The notes: generated by a model not told the origin, from the sequence alone. Shown: positions 1-9,018, numbered from the stretch's first letter. The stretch is DNA of 11,421 bases from CAXGUU01 sp964012875 (GCA_964012875.1 CAXGUU010000088.1:1-11421); one strand, 5' to 3'. Numbers and translations are program-made.

Positions 1-14
1 GGAAACGACAGCGT

Positions 15-49
15 AAAAAAACGACAGGCAGGATCACTCCTGCCCGTCG
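15..49 (-). terminator. Intrinsic terminator after rpoC
   Basis: Read on the minus strand, positions 49-38 pair with 33-22 in a 12-bp stem with one G-U wobble. The loop is GUGA, a GNRA tetraloop, and a run of seven T (21-15) follows directly. This is a textbook Rho-independent terminator oriented to end the rpoBC transcript. On the plus strand no T-run follows the stem, so it should work in one direction only. It begins only a few bases after the expected start site of the promoter at 60-89, so it could also stop that promoter's transcript. Confidence 0.9.
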
Positions 50-59
50 TAGAAGCGGG

Positions 60-89
60 ATTATAAGGAGAAATTTGCCCCTATGTCAA
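60..89 (-). promoter_or_regulatory. Consensus sigma70 promoter downstream of rpoC
   Basis: On the minus strand a perfect -35 box, TTGACA (89-84), and a perfect -10 box, TATAAT (65-60), are separated by 18 bases. The -35 box begins 5 bases past the rpoC stop. The bases after the -10 box are GC-rich (CCCGC), a discriminator type often linked to growth-rate and ppGpp control of ribosomal promoters. The expected start is near 50-53. The likely client is the next operon, often rpsL-rpsG-fusA-tuf in related bacteria, but that lies beyond the window edge. Both hexamers match consensus. Activity and target are inferred. Confidence 0.8.
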
Positions 90-94
90 CGCCT

Positions 95-3000
95 TCAGGC
101 GCTTTTGGTATCCGGTTCGGTAGCGTCTTCAGAGCCTTCGGTCTGACGGAGCTCAGCCATCAATTCGGCGTCCAAATCTGCCGCCATCGCGGGCGAGTCT
201 TCGCCGAATGCCTGGCGCCGTTTCCGGTCGGCATGGTACGCAAATCCGGTGCCGGCCGGAATCAAGCGACCAACGATTACATTTTCCTTCAACCCGCGCA
301 GTTCATCGTGTTTTCCGGTGACAGAAGCCTCGGTGAGCACCCGTGTCGTTTCCTGAAACGACGCCGCTGAAATGAACGATTCAGTGGCCAGCGAAGCCTT
401 GGTAATACCCAGGAGCAACTGCTGCGCGGTCGCTTCCGTCCCGCCTTCGCCCTGAACGCGGTCGTTTTCATCCATGAAGCGTTCGCGCTCAATCTGCTCG
501 CCTTTGAGGAAGCGCGAATCCCCGGCTGTCTCGATCTCAACTTTTCGCAGCATTTGTCGAACGATGACTTCGATATGCTTGTCGTTGATCTTCACACCCT
601 GGAGCCGGTAGACCTCCTGCACTTCATTCACGATGTAATTGGTTAACTCGTGGACGCCCTTCAGGCGCAGAATGTCGTGCGAATCCGGCGCACCGTCGCA
701 CACCACCTCGCCCTTTTCGACATGTTCGCCTTCAAACACTGTCACATGGCGCCACTTGGGAATAAGCGCCTCGGTTTGGTCCCCGTCACTGTCCGTAATG
801 ACCAGACGTTGCTTGCCCTTGGTGTCTTTTCCGAAAGAAACCGTGCCCGATGCCTCCGCCAGAATCGAGGGTTCCTTGGGCCGACGTGCTTCGAACAAAT
901 CGGCCACGCGCGGTAAACCGCCCGTGATATCGCGTGTTTTCAACGATTCCTGTGGTATGCGAGCCAGCACATCGCCGACATTCACTTCCTGACCGTCAGC
1001 GATGGTAATGACCGCATTCGGCGGCAGGAAATAGTGTGCGGGGATGTCGGTACCGGGGATCTTAAGCTCTTTACCCTTGCCATCAACTAGCTTCAGCATA
1101 GGGCGCATGTCTTTTGCGGCCGAGCCACGTTGCTTTAAATCGGTGACAACCATACTACTGAGGCCGGTGATGTCATCAACCTGGCTGGCGACCGTTACAC
1201 CGTCCTGCATGTCCTGGAATACTGCCTTACCCTTGACCTCTGTAATGATCGGATGTGTATGTGGATCCCATGTCGCGACAGATTGTCCCGCGGCTACTGC
1301 AGCGCCTTCTTCGACATTCAGAATAGCGCCGTAAGGCACTTTATAGCGTTCGCGGTCGCGGCCGATTTCATCGTTGACTACGAGTTCGCCGGAGCGCGAC
1401 ACGGAAATAAATGTGCCGTCTTCATGGGCCAGTGTCTTCATGTTGACCAGCCTGACCGTGCCCGCCGACTTAACCTCAATGCTGTTAACCGCGGCCGCGC
1501 GCGACGCCGCACCACCGATGTGGAATGTGCGCATCGTAAGCTGGGTACCGGGTTCGCCAATTGATTGCGCTGCCATTACACCCACCGCCTCACCAACATT
1601 AACGCGATGGCCGCGCGCAAGGTCTCGTCCATAGCAACATGCGCAAATTCCGTAACGCGTCTGGCAGGTGATCGCAGAGCGAACTAGAACTTCGTCGATA
1701 CCGTTTTCGTCCAGGAATTGGACCAGTTTCTCATCGACCAGGGTTCCGGCGGCGACAAGTGCCTCAGATTCTCCCAGTTTCATAATATCCGCGGCGATTG
1801 TTCGGCCAAGAATACGATCGCCGAGCGCTTCAATGACATCGCCGCCTTCGATGATCGGCGTCATGACCAGACCTTCGCTGGTACCACAGTCATACTCTGT
1901 TACGACCAAATCCTGTGCAACGTCAACCAGTCTGCGCGTGAGATAACCGGAGTTTGCCGTCTTCAGAGCAGTATCGGCCAAGCCTTTACGCGCGCCGTGT
2001 GTTGATATGAAGTACTGCAACACATTCAAGCCTTCGCGGAAGTTTGCAGTGATTGGGGTTTCGATGATGGAACCATCAGGCTTCGCCATCAGGCCACGCA
2101 TGCCAGCGAGCTGCCGGATTTGTGCCGCAGAGCCACGAGCCCCAGAGTCGGCCATCATGAAAATCGAATTAAACGACGATTGCCGTACTTCCTCTCCGTC
2201 ACTGTTGACGACGGTTTCAGAACCCAATTTGTCCATCATGGCTTTGGCGACCTGGTCGTTGGTGTGGGACCAGATATCGACCACCTTGTTGTAGCGTTCG
2301 CCGGTCGTCACGAGACCAGAGGCGTACTGTTCCTCGATCTCTTTAACGGTCTCCTCAGCCTCGCCAATGATGCCGGATTTCTCCTCGGGAACGACCATGT
2401 CATCGACGCCGATTGAGACCCCCGCGCGAGTGGCCTGGGCGAAACCGGTGTACATGAGCCGATCAGCGAAAATTACCGTGTCTTTCAATCCAACGACGCG
2501 GTAACAAGTGTCGAACAATTTCGAGATCGTACGTTTATTCAGGACCTGGTTAATCAGGCGAAACGACAAACCGCGCGGCAGCAGTGCCGATAGGAGCGCT
2601 CGGCCAACCGTAGTTTCCACCAACTCGGTAGATTCCTTTATCTCGCCGTCGTCGTCGAACTCACTTAAATCCATCCGGACATGGCACCGGGCATGTAGCG
2701 AAGCCACACCGGTTTCAAAAGCACGATGGACTTCCGAGATGTCCGTAAATTTCATTCCTGTGCCAGCCGCGTCGGCGGACTCACGGGTCATGTAGTACAG
2801 GCCAAGCACGACATCCTGTGTCGGCACGATGATGGGGTCGCCATTAGCCGGGGACAGGATGTTGTTAGTCGACATCATCAGGCTACGCGCTTCCAGCTGT
2901 GCTTCAATCGACAGCGGTACGTGAACGGCCATTTGATCGCCATCGAAATCAGCATTGAAAGCTGTGCACACGAGCGGATGAAGTTGGATAGCCTTGCCCT

Positions 3001-4327
3001 CGATCAGTACCGGCTCAAACGCCTGGATGCCAAGGCGATGCAAGGTCGGCGCACGGTTGAGCATGACCGGATGCTCACGGATGACTTCCTCGAGAATATC
3101 CCAGACTTCCGGGCCCTCCCGCTCTACCAGTTTCTTGGCGGCCTTAATCGTCGTTGCCATGCCGCGGCGTTCGAGCTTGCTGAAAATGAACGGCTTAAAC
3201 AGTTCCAGTGCCATCTTTTTCGGCAGTCCGCATTGATGCAGCTTTAGCGTCGGCCCGACCACAATGACTGAGCGTCCAGAGTAGTCGACCCGTTTCCCGA
3301 GTAGGTTCTGACGAAACCGTCCCTGCTTGCCCTTGATCATGTCGGCAAGCGACTTCAGTGGTAGTTTGTTCGTACCCGTAATCGCACGTCCACGACGACC
3401 GTTATCGAGCAGCGCATCGACAGACTCCTGCAACATACGCTTTTCGTTGCGGACGATGATGTCCGGGGCGTTCAGGTCGAGTAGTCGCTTCAATCGGTTG
3501 TTTCGATTGATGACCCGACGGTAAAGATCGTTAAGGTCGGATGTCGCAAACCGTCCGCCGTCCAGTGGAACCAGTGGTCGAAGCTCGGGCGGCAGCACCG
3601 GTAAGACGCGCAAAACCATCCATTCCGGCTTATTGCCCGAATGCAGAAACGCCTCCATTAACTTTAAGCGCTTGGTCAGTTTTTTGATTTTTGTTTCAGA
3701 ATTCGTTTTCGGAAGGTCTTCGCGAATAGTCGCGACCTGTTCTTTCAGGTCGACCGATTTCAACAACTCGTAAATAGCCTCAGCGCCCATACGTGCATCG
3801 AAGTCATCGCCGTATTGTTCAATCGCATCCAGATAGGACTCTTCTGACAGTAACTGCCCGCGCTCCAGGTCGGTCATCCCAGGATCGATGACAACATACG
3901 CCTCAAAGTAAAGGATTCGTTCTATTTCCCTGAGGGTCTGGTCGAGCAGGAGCCCCATGCGCGAAGGCAGTGATTTCAAATACCAGATGTGGGCCACTGG
4001 GCTCGCGAGATCGATGTGCCCCATGCGCTCGCGCCGAACCTTGGCCAGGGTAACTTCAACGCCACATTTTTCGCACACCACACCGCGGTGTTTGAGCCGC
4101 TTGTACTTGCCGCACAGGCATTCGTAGTCTTTTGTGGGCCCGAAAATTTTCGCGCAGAACAGACCATCACGCTCCGGCTTGAAAGTACGGTAATTAATCG
4201 TTTCCGGCTTTTTGACTTCGCCGAACGACCACGAGCGGATTTTTTCCGGCGAGGCCAAGCCGATGCTTATGGTGTCAAAGTCTTCAACCTGTCCCTGACT
4301 CTTTAATAGATCGAGTAGGTCTTTCAC
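95..4327 (-). CDS. rpoC: DNA-directed RNA polymerase subunit beta'
   Basis: Beta' is the largest subunit of RNA polymerase and forms one jaw of the DNA cleft and the active site. The protein is 1410 residues, against 1407 in E. coli, and the numbering matches over at least the first 900. Visible features are the zinc ribbon cysteines C70, C72, C85 and C88; the NADFDGDQ motif at 458-465, whose three aspartates hold the catalytic Mg2+; the second zinc site C814, C888, C895 and C898; a bridge helix region (MADSGARGSAAQIRQ); the trigger-loop stretch QLTMRTFHIGGAAS; and the SI3 insert at about 945-1130. The tail is acidic. The start is GTG with a strong SD (AAGGAG, 8-base spacing), as in E. coli. 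It lies 49 bases after rpoB and is cotranscribed with it. Residue 897 is an extra cysteine beside the second zinc site. Identity is certain from sequence. Confidence 0.99.
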   Translation of the reverse strand: MKDLLDLLKSQGQVEDFDTISIGLASPEKIRSWSFGEVKKPETINYRTFKPERDGLFCAKIFGPTKDYECLCGKYKRLKHRGVVCEKCGVEVTLAKVRRERMGHIDLASPVAHIWYLKSLPSRMGLLLDQTLREIERILYFEAYVVIDPGMTDLERGQLLSEESYLDAIEQYGDDFDARMGAEAIYELLKSVDLKEQVATIREDLPKTNSETKIKKLTKRLKLMEAFLHSGNKPEWMVLRVLPVLPPELRPLVPLDGGRFATSDLNDLYRRVINRNNRLKRLLDLNAPDIIVRNEKRMLQESVDALLDNGRRGRAITGTNKLPLKSLADMIKGKQGRFRQNLLGKRVDYSGRSVIVVGPTLKLHQCGLPKKMALELFKPFIFSKLERRGMATTIKAAKKLVEREGPEVWDILEEVIREHPVMLNRAPTLHRLGIQAFEPVLIEGKAIQLHPLVCTAFNADFDGDQMAVHVPLSIEAQLEARSLMMSTNNILSPANGDPIIVPTQDVVLGLYYMTRESADAAGTGMKFTDISEVHRAFETGVASLHARCHVRMDLSEFDDDGEIKESTELVETTVGRALLSALLPRGLSFRLINQVLNKRTISKLFDTCYRVVGLKDTVIFADRLMYTGFAQATRAGVSIGVDDMVVPEEKSGIIGEAEETVKEIEEQYASGLVTTGERYNKVVDIWSHTNDQVAKAMMDKLGSETVVNSDGEEVRQSSFNSIFMMADSGARGSAAQIRQLAGMRGLMAKPDGSIIETPITANFREGLNVLQYFISTHGARKGLADTALKTANSGYLTRRLVDVAQDLVVTEYDCGTSEGLVMTPIIEGGDVIEALGDRILGRTIAADIMKLGESEALVAAGTLVDEKLVQFLDENGIDEVLVRSAITCQTRYGICACCYGRDLARGHRVNVGEAVGVMAAQSIGEPGTQLTMRTFHIGGAASRAAAVNSIEVKSAGTVRLVNMKTLAHEDGTFISVSRSGELVVNDEIGRDRERYKVPYGAILNVEEGAAVAAGQSVATWDPHTHPIITEVKGKAVFQDMQDGVTVASQVDDITGLSSMVVTDLKQRGSAAKDMRPMLKLVDGKGKELKIPGTDIPAHYFLPPNAVITIADGQEVNVGDVLARIPQESLKTRDITGGLPRVADLFEARRPKEPSILAEASGTVSFGKDTKGKQRLVITDSDGDQTEALIPKWRHVTVFEGEHVEKGEVVCDGAPDSHDILRLKGVHELTNYIVNEVQEVYRLQGVKINDKHIEVIVRQMLRKVEIETAGDSRFLKGEQIERERFMDENDRVQGEGGTEATAQQLLLGITKASLATESFISAASFQETTRVLTEASVTGKHDELRGLKENVIVGRLIPAGTGFAYHADRKRRQAFGEDSPAMAADLDAELMAELRQTEGSEDATEPDTKSA

Positions 4328-4376
4328 GATAGTTGCTCCTTAACGCGGGGTTCGCGCAAATTGTCTGCCTGATGGA

Positions 4377-7300
4377 TTAGTCGTTTTCGAGTTCTATATC
4401 GATCCCGAGGGAACGCATCTCCTTCAGCAAGACGTTGAAGGATTCAGGCATGCCTGCCTCCATTCGATGGTCACCGTCGACAATGTTCTTGTACATCTTG
4501 GTGCGGCCATTGACGTCGTCAGACTTGACCGTAAGCATTTCCTGCAGGGTGTAGGAGGCGCCATACGCTTCGAGCGCCCACACCTCCATTTCACCGAAGC
4601 GCTGCCCACCAAACTGGGCCTTACCGCCTAAGGGTTGCTGCGTGACAAGACTGTATGGGCCAGTCGATCGGGCATGCATCTTGTCATCAACAAGGTGATT
4701 CAGCTTAAGCATGTACATGTATCCAACGGTAACGGGGCGGTCGAAGGCCTCCCCGGTACGGCCATCGTATAGGGTGGTCTGACCCGATACCGGCAGGCCA
4801 GCCAGCTTCAACATTGCCTTGATCTCGCTTTCCTGGGCACCATCAAACACCGGAGTCGCCATCGGCACGCCTCCAGTCAGGTTCGAGCACAGTGCGCTAA
4901 CTTCCTTGTCTTTCAGGGAATCGAGGTCTTCCAACTGTCCGCTGGCGTTATAGACCTGACCAAGAAAATTCCGCAGCTCACCAACCTCAGCAGCCTGCTC
5001 GAGCATGTCGCCGATACGCTCGCCGATGCCCTTAGCAGCCCATCCTAAATGGGTTTCCAGAACCTGGCCAACGTTCATGCGTGAGGGTACGCCAAGGGGA
5101 TTCAATACGATATCCACCGGGCGGCCGTCTTCCATGTGGGGCATATCTTCGATGGGCACAATCATCGAGACGACACCCTTGTTGCCATGGCGGCCAGCCA
5201 TTTTGTCGCCGGGCTGCATGCGACGCTTCACGGCGAGATAGACTTTCGCCATCTTGAGCACACCAGGCGCCAAATCGTCACCGGCCGTCAACTTGGCTTT
5301 TTTCTCGTCGAACTGGCGTTGAAAATCTTCGCGATGATGCTCTACCTGACCCGACAGCTGCTCCAGTTGCTGGTTAGCGGAATCGTTATTCAGGCGCACG
5401 TCGAACCATTTGTTGCGGTCGACTTCAGCCAGCATTTGTCGGGTAACTTTCGCGCCTCCCCTGAGCTGGCCTGGTCCCCGGTCGGCGTTCTTTCCGACCA
5501 ACAGGCGTTCGACGCGCTGGTAGATGTCTTCCTCAAGGATTTGGAGCTGATCATCGAGATCTTTTTTCACCCGCGCTATCTCTGCATCCTCGATTTCGCG
5601 TGCACGCGCATCCTTTTCTATGCCGTCGCGAGTGAACACCTGGACATCGATTACTGTGCCGCTCATGCCGGACGGCACTCGCAACGAGGTGTCTTTAACA
5701 TCCGAAGCCTTTTCGCCAAAGATGGCACGCAACAGCTTTTCTTCCGGCGTCAACTGAGTCTCACCTTTGGGCGTCACTTTGCCGACCAAGATATCGCCGG
5801 GCTGAACTTCAGCACCGATGTAGACGATACCGGACTCGTCTAGTTTGGACAGTGCTCCCTCGCTGACGTTCGGGATATCGCTGGAGATCTCTTCTGGCCC
5901 GAGTTTGGTATCACGCGCCACGCAGGTCAGCTCTTCGATATGAATGGACGTGAAACGGTCCTCCTGGACGACGCGCTCGGAGATCAGAATCGAGTCTTCG
6001 AAGTTATAGCCATTCCAGGGCATGAAAGCGACCAGCATATTCTGACCCAATGCGAGCTCGCCGAAATCTGTCGAAGGACCATCTGCCAGCACGTCACCGG
6101 AGGCAATTTTGTCCCCGACTTTGACCAGCGGCCGCTGGTTGATGCAGGTGTTCTGGTTAGAGCGGGTGTACTTCGTCAGGTTATAAATGTCGACACCAGG
6201 TTCGCCAGCGGTCGTTTCGTTGTCGTTCACGCGCACGACGACTCGGCTGGCATCCACCCCATAGACCTCGCCGCCTCTGCGGGCGACGACGGTTACACCA
6301 GAATCCTGCGCAACAGCACGTTCAATCCCGGTGCCAACGAGCGGCTTATCTGAACGCAGGGTCGGCACCGCCTGACGCTGCATGTTGGAGCCCATCAACG
6401 CGCGGTTCGCGTCATCGTGCTCCAGGAACGGAATCAATGCCGCTGCGACCGATACAATTTGTCGTGGAGAAACGTCCATATACTGGATGCGCTCGGGTGC
6501 CGACAGCATGAATTCGTTTTGGAACCTGGCCGAGACCAGGCTGTCGATGAGGCCGCCCTTTTCATCGAGCGCGGCATTGGCCTGCGCGATGACATACTGG
6601 CCTTCCTCAATCGCCGAGAGGTATTCAATGGCGTCAGTCACCTTGCCACCATCGACGCGGCGATATGGCGTTTCGAGAAATCCGTATTCGTTCGTGCGTG
6701 CGTAGACGGCTAGCGAATTGATCAAGCCGATATTCGGACCTTCGGGCGTCTCGATCGGGCATACCCGGCCGTAGTGCGTTGGATGCACGTCACGGACTTC
6801 GAAGCCCGCACGCTCGCGCGTCAGACCACCTGGCCCCAGCGCTGAGACACGCCGTTTGTGCGTGACTTCTGACAGTGGATTGTTCTGGTCCATGAATTGA
6901 GACAGCTGACTGGAGCCGAAGAATTCCTTGATGACGGCTGAAACTGGTTTCGCATTGATCAATTCCTGCGGCATGTAGCCTTCAGATTCAGCGAGGCTCA
7001 GACGTTCCCTCACGGCGCGTTCCACGCGTACCAGGCCAACACGAAACTGGTTTTCAGCCATTTCGCCAACGCTGCGAACGCGGCGGTTGCCGAGGTGGTC
7101 GATATCATCAACAGTGCCGTTACCGTTGCGGATGTCGATAAGGACCTTAAGCACATCGACAATGTCGCCCTGATCCAACACGCCACTGCCGAGGACTTCG
7201 TCGCGTCTAAGGCGTCGATTGAATTTCATTCGCCCGACCGCGGACAGGTCATATCTGTCCTCAGTAAAAAACAGATTACGGAACAGGTTCTCCGCTGCCT

Positions 7301-8453
7301 CCTTGGTCGGCGGCTCACCCGGACGCATCATGCGATAGATTTCGACCTGCGCTTCAAGCGCATTGGTCGTCGGATCGACCCGCAATGTCTCTGAAATATA
7401 GGCGCCGTGGTCCAAATCGTTGGCGTAGATTGTCTCGAGCTCGTCGATTCCGTTTGCCACCAACGATTCCAGCAATTCCTCGGTAAGTTCGGTGTTGCTC
7501 TCAGCGAGGACTTCACCCGTTTCGGTGTTCACGATTTCCCGGGCTAGGGTTTTACCGATCAGAAAACTGCGAGGCACGTTGATTTCAGTTATGCCGCGCT
7601 GCTCAATCTCGCGGGTGTGCCGGGCGGTTATACGCCGATCGGCTTCAACCAGTACGTTGCCATCGGAATCAATGAGATCAAACTCGAGGGTTTCTCCGCG
7701 CAATCGTTCGGGTAACAACTGTACCCGCACCTGATCGCCGTCAAGCATGAAAGTATCGCGCTCGAAAAATATGTCCAGCATTTCCTCGGTCGACAAACCC
7801 AACGCCCGCAGGAGCACCGTAGCCGGCAATTTGCGCCGCCGGTCAATTCGAACGTATACGTGATCTTTCGGATCAAACTCGAAATCGAGCCAAGAACCGC
7901 GATACGGGATGACCCGCGCGGAGAAAAGCAGCTTGCCGGAAGAATGCGTCTTACCGCGATCATGATCGAAAAACACGCCCGGTGAACGATGCAGTTGAGA
8001 TACGATCACACGCTCGGTGCCATTGATTACGAACGTGCCGTTGGTTGTCATGAGCGGCAGCTCGCCCATGTAAACTTCCTGCTCGCGCACGTCCTTGATT
8101 GCCTTGTCCGAACCCGATTCTTTGTCGTAGATAACCAGGCGCACGGTAACGCGCAACGAGGCGGCGTAGGTAAGCCCCCTGACCTGGCATTCCTTGACGT
8201 CGAATACCGGAGCGCCCAGCCGGTAACTCACATATTCGAGTACCGCGTTGCCGGAATACGATTCGATCGGGAACACTGAGCGGAAAGCTGCATGCAGCCC
8301 GAACTCACCACGCTCGCCACTATCGGCCGCCTCCTGGAGGAAACGACGGTACGATTCGATTTGAGTTTCAAGCAAGTACGGCACGTCCAAGATTGGCGGC
8401 GTTTTGCTGAAATCCTTGCGAATGCGTTTTTTCTCAGTGTAGGTATAGGCCAT
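4377..8453 (-). CDS. rpoB: DNA-directed RNA polymerase subunit beta
   Basis: Beta is the second catalytic subunit of RNA polymerase and the target of rifampicin. The protein has 1358 residues, 16 more than in E. coli. The rifampicin pocket is of the sensitive type: Q519, D522, H532 and S537 correspond to E. coli Q513, D516, H526 and S531. The active-site segment KMAGRHGNKG carries K1084 and K1092, and the conserved LNHLVDD histidine is H1253. The SI2 insert (about 942-1057) is present and about 13 residues longer than in E. coli. The C-terminus (LGIDIELEND) is of the usual type. The ATG start has only a modest SD (AGGA, 9 bases away) and lies 139 bases after rplL, behind a strong hairpin. That fits the known lower expression of rpoBC than rplJL, although this link is inferred here. 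Confidence 0.99.
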   Translation of the reverse strand: MAYTYTEKKRIRKDFSKTPPILDVPYLLETQIESYRRFLQEAADSGERGEFGLHAAFRSVFPIESYSGNAVLEYVSYRLGAPVFDVKECQVRGLTYAASLRVTVRLVIYDKESGSDKAIKDVREQEVYMGELPLMTTNGTFVINGTERVIVSQLHRSPGVFFDHDRGKTHSSGKLLFSARVIPYRGSWLDFEFDPKDHVYVRIDRRRKLPATVLLRALGLSTEEMLDIFFERDTFMLDGDQVRVQLLPERLRGETLEFDLIDSDGNVLVEADRRITARHTREIEQRGITEINVPRSFLIGKTLAREIVNTETGEVLAESNTELTEELLESLVANGIDELETIYANDLDHGAYISETLRVDPTTNALEAQVEIYRMMRPGEPPTKEAAENLFRNLFFTEDRYDLSAVGRMKFNRRLRRDEVLGSGVLDQGDIVDVLKVLIDIRNGNGTVDDIDHLGNRRVRSVGEMAENQFRVGLVRVERAVRERLSLAESEGYMPQELINAKPVSAVIKEFFGSSQLSQFMDQNNPLSEVTHKRRVSALGPGGLTRERAGFEVRDVHPTHYGRVCPIETPEGPNIGLINSLAVYARTNEYGFLETPYRRVDGGKVTDAIEYLSAIEEGQYVIAQANAALDEKGGLIDSLVSARFQNEFMLSAPERIQYMDVSPRQIVSVAAALIPFLEHDDANRALMGSNMQRQAVPTLRSDKPLVGTGIERAVAQDSGVTVVARRGGEVYGVDASRVVVRVNDNETTAGEPGVDIYNLTKYTRSNQNTCINQRPLVKVGDKIASGDVLADGPSTDFGELALGQNMLVAFMPWNGYNFEDSILISERVVQEDRFTSIHIEELTCVARDTKLGPEEISSDIPNVSEGALSKLDESGIVYIGAEVQPGDILVGKVTPKGETQLTPEEKLLRAIFGEKASDVKDTSLRVPSGMSGTVIDVQVFTRDGIEKDARAREIEDAEIARVKKDLDDQLQILEEDIYQRVERLLVGKNADRGPGQLRGGAKVTRQMLAEVDRNKWFDVRLNNDSANQQLEQLSGQVEHHREDFQRQFDEKKAKLTAGDDLAPGVLKMAKVYLAVKRRMQPGDKMAGRHGNKGVVSMIVPIEDMPHMEDGRPVDIVLNPLGVPSRMNVGQVLETHLGWAAKGIGERIGDMLEQAAEVGELRNFLGQVYNASGQLEDLDSLKDKEVSALCSNLTGGVPMATPVFDGAQESEIKAMLKLAGLPVSGQTTLYDGRTGEAFDRPVTVGYMYMLKLNHLVDDKMHARSTGPYSLVTQQPLGGKAQFGGQRFGEMEVWALEAYGASYTLQEMLTVKSDDVNGRTKMYKNIVDGDHRMEAGMPESFNVLLKEMRSLGIDIELEND

Positions 8454-8474
8454 GCTGTGCAGTCCTGTTTGGCC

Positions 8475-8491
8475 ATCGGAAGATTACCGAT
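8475..8491 (-). other. Small hairpin upstream of rpoB
   Basis: Five perfect pairs (ATCGG with CCGAT) enclose a 7-base loop, 21 bases upstream of the rpoB start and close to its weak SD. It could tune rpoB translation or be incidental. A stem this short has little weight by itself. Confidence 0.3.
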
Positions 8492-8528
8492 AGCAATTTA
8501 CGATCGACTCAAATTCGATGACACGCTG

Positions 8529-8561
8529 AGCGACCACGCGCCTGTCCGGCACGTGGTCGCT
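8529..8561 (-). promoter_or_regulatory. 14-bp hairpin in the rplL-rpoB spacer
   Basis: On the minus strand positions 8561-8548 pair with 8542-8529: 14 pairs including one U-G wobble, loop GGACA. No T-run follows, so it is not a standard intrinsic terminator. In E. coli this same spacer holds a partial attenuator and an RNase III cleavage site that set the ratio of L7/L12 to RNA polymerase subunits. A long double-stranded stem fits RNase III processing or mRNA stabilisation better than termination. The structure is directly visible; the role is inferred from position. Confidence 0.7.
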
Positions 8562-8592
8562 GCTGAATGCGTGCACATCCGAGGCGGCGCGC

Positions 8593-8976
8593 TTACTTCA
8601 GCTCAGCACTTGCGCCAGCTTCTTCAAGCTGCTTTTTGAATTCTTCAGCTTCATCTTTAGACACCGCTTCTTTGATAGTCGTTGGCGCACCCTCAACCAT
8701 GTCCTTGGCTTCCTTGAGTCCGAGTCCGGTAATAGCGCGAACAGCCTTGATAACCCCGACCTTGTTGTCGCCAAAGCTGGACATGACGACGTCGAATTCG
8801 TCCTTGGCCTCTTCCGCGCCCCCGGCAGCGTCACCGCCGGCAGCCGGGGCGACCGCGGCAACGGCTGCAGCCGCTGACACGCCCCATTTTTCCTCAAGTT
8901 CCGAGACCAATTCGGTCACTTCGAGGATGCTCATGTTGCTTAATGTTTCAACTAGTTCTTCTTTTGAAACAGCCAT
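8593..8976 (-). CDS. rplL: 50S ribosomal protein L7/L12
   Basis: L7/L12 forms the multi-copy stalk of the large subunit that recruits and stimulates translation GTPases such as EF-Tu, EF-G and IF2. The protein has 127 residues against about 120 in E. coli. It shows the three usual parts: an N-terminal dimerisation and L10-binding helix region (about 1-32), an Ala/Gly-rich flexible hinge (about 33-57), and a globular C-terminal domain with the conserved KVGVIKAVR and GLGLKEAKDMV segments (about 58-127). The ATG is preceded by a strong SD (AGGAGA, 8-base spacing). That suits a protein needed in four or more copies per ribosome. It starts 42 bases after rplJ and is cotranscribed with it. Confidence 0.98.
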   Translation of the reverse strand: MAVSKEELVETLSNMSILEVTELVSELEEKWGVSAAAAVAAVAPAAGGDAAGGAEEAKDEFDVVMSSFGDNKVGVIKAVRAITGLGLKEAKDMVEGAPTTIKEAVSKDEAEEFKKQLEEAGASAELK

Positions 8977-9018
8977 TTTGATGTTCTCCTAAATATTCAG
9001 TAGTTCGTGCTTACACGA

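Noticed and set aside
2726..3247. A 173-codon plus-strand open frame inside rpoC.
   Set aside because: Antisense to the most conserved part of rpoC, including the catalytic NADFDGDQ codons; no RBS context or known family supports it.
4328..4376. A small CGCG/CGCG stem in the rpoB-rpoC spacer.
   Set aside because: Only 4 bp, no T-run, and compatible with the strong rpoC SD remaining accessible; likely incidental.
5136..5843. A 235-codon plus-strand open frame inside rpoB.
   Set aside because: It lies wholly antisense to strongly conserved rpoB codons, has no recognisable domain, and is the type of shadow frame that codon bias creates.
6822..6905. Possible rifampicin-resistance substitutions in RpoB.
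   Set aside because: All key residues (Q519, D522, H532, S537) are the sensitive type; differences from E. coli nearby are Ile-to-Val only.
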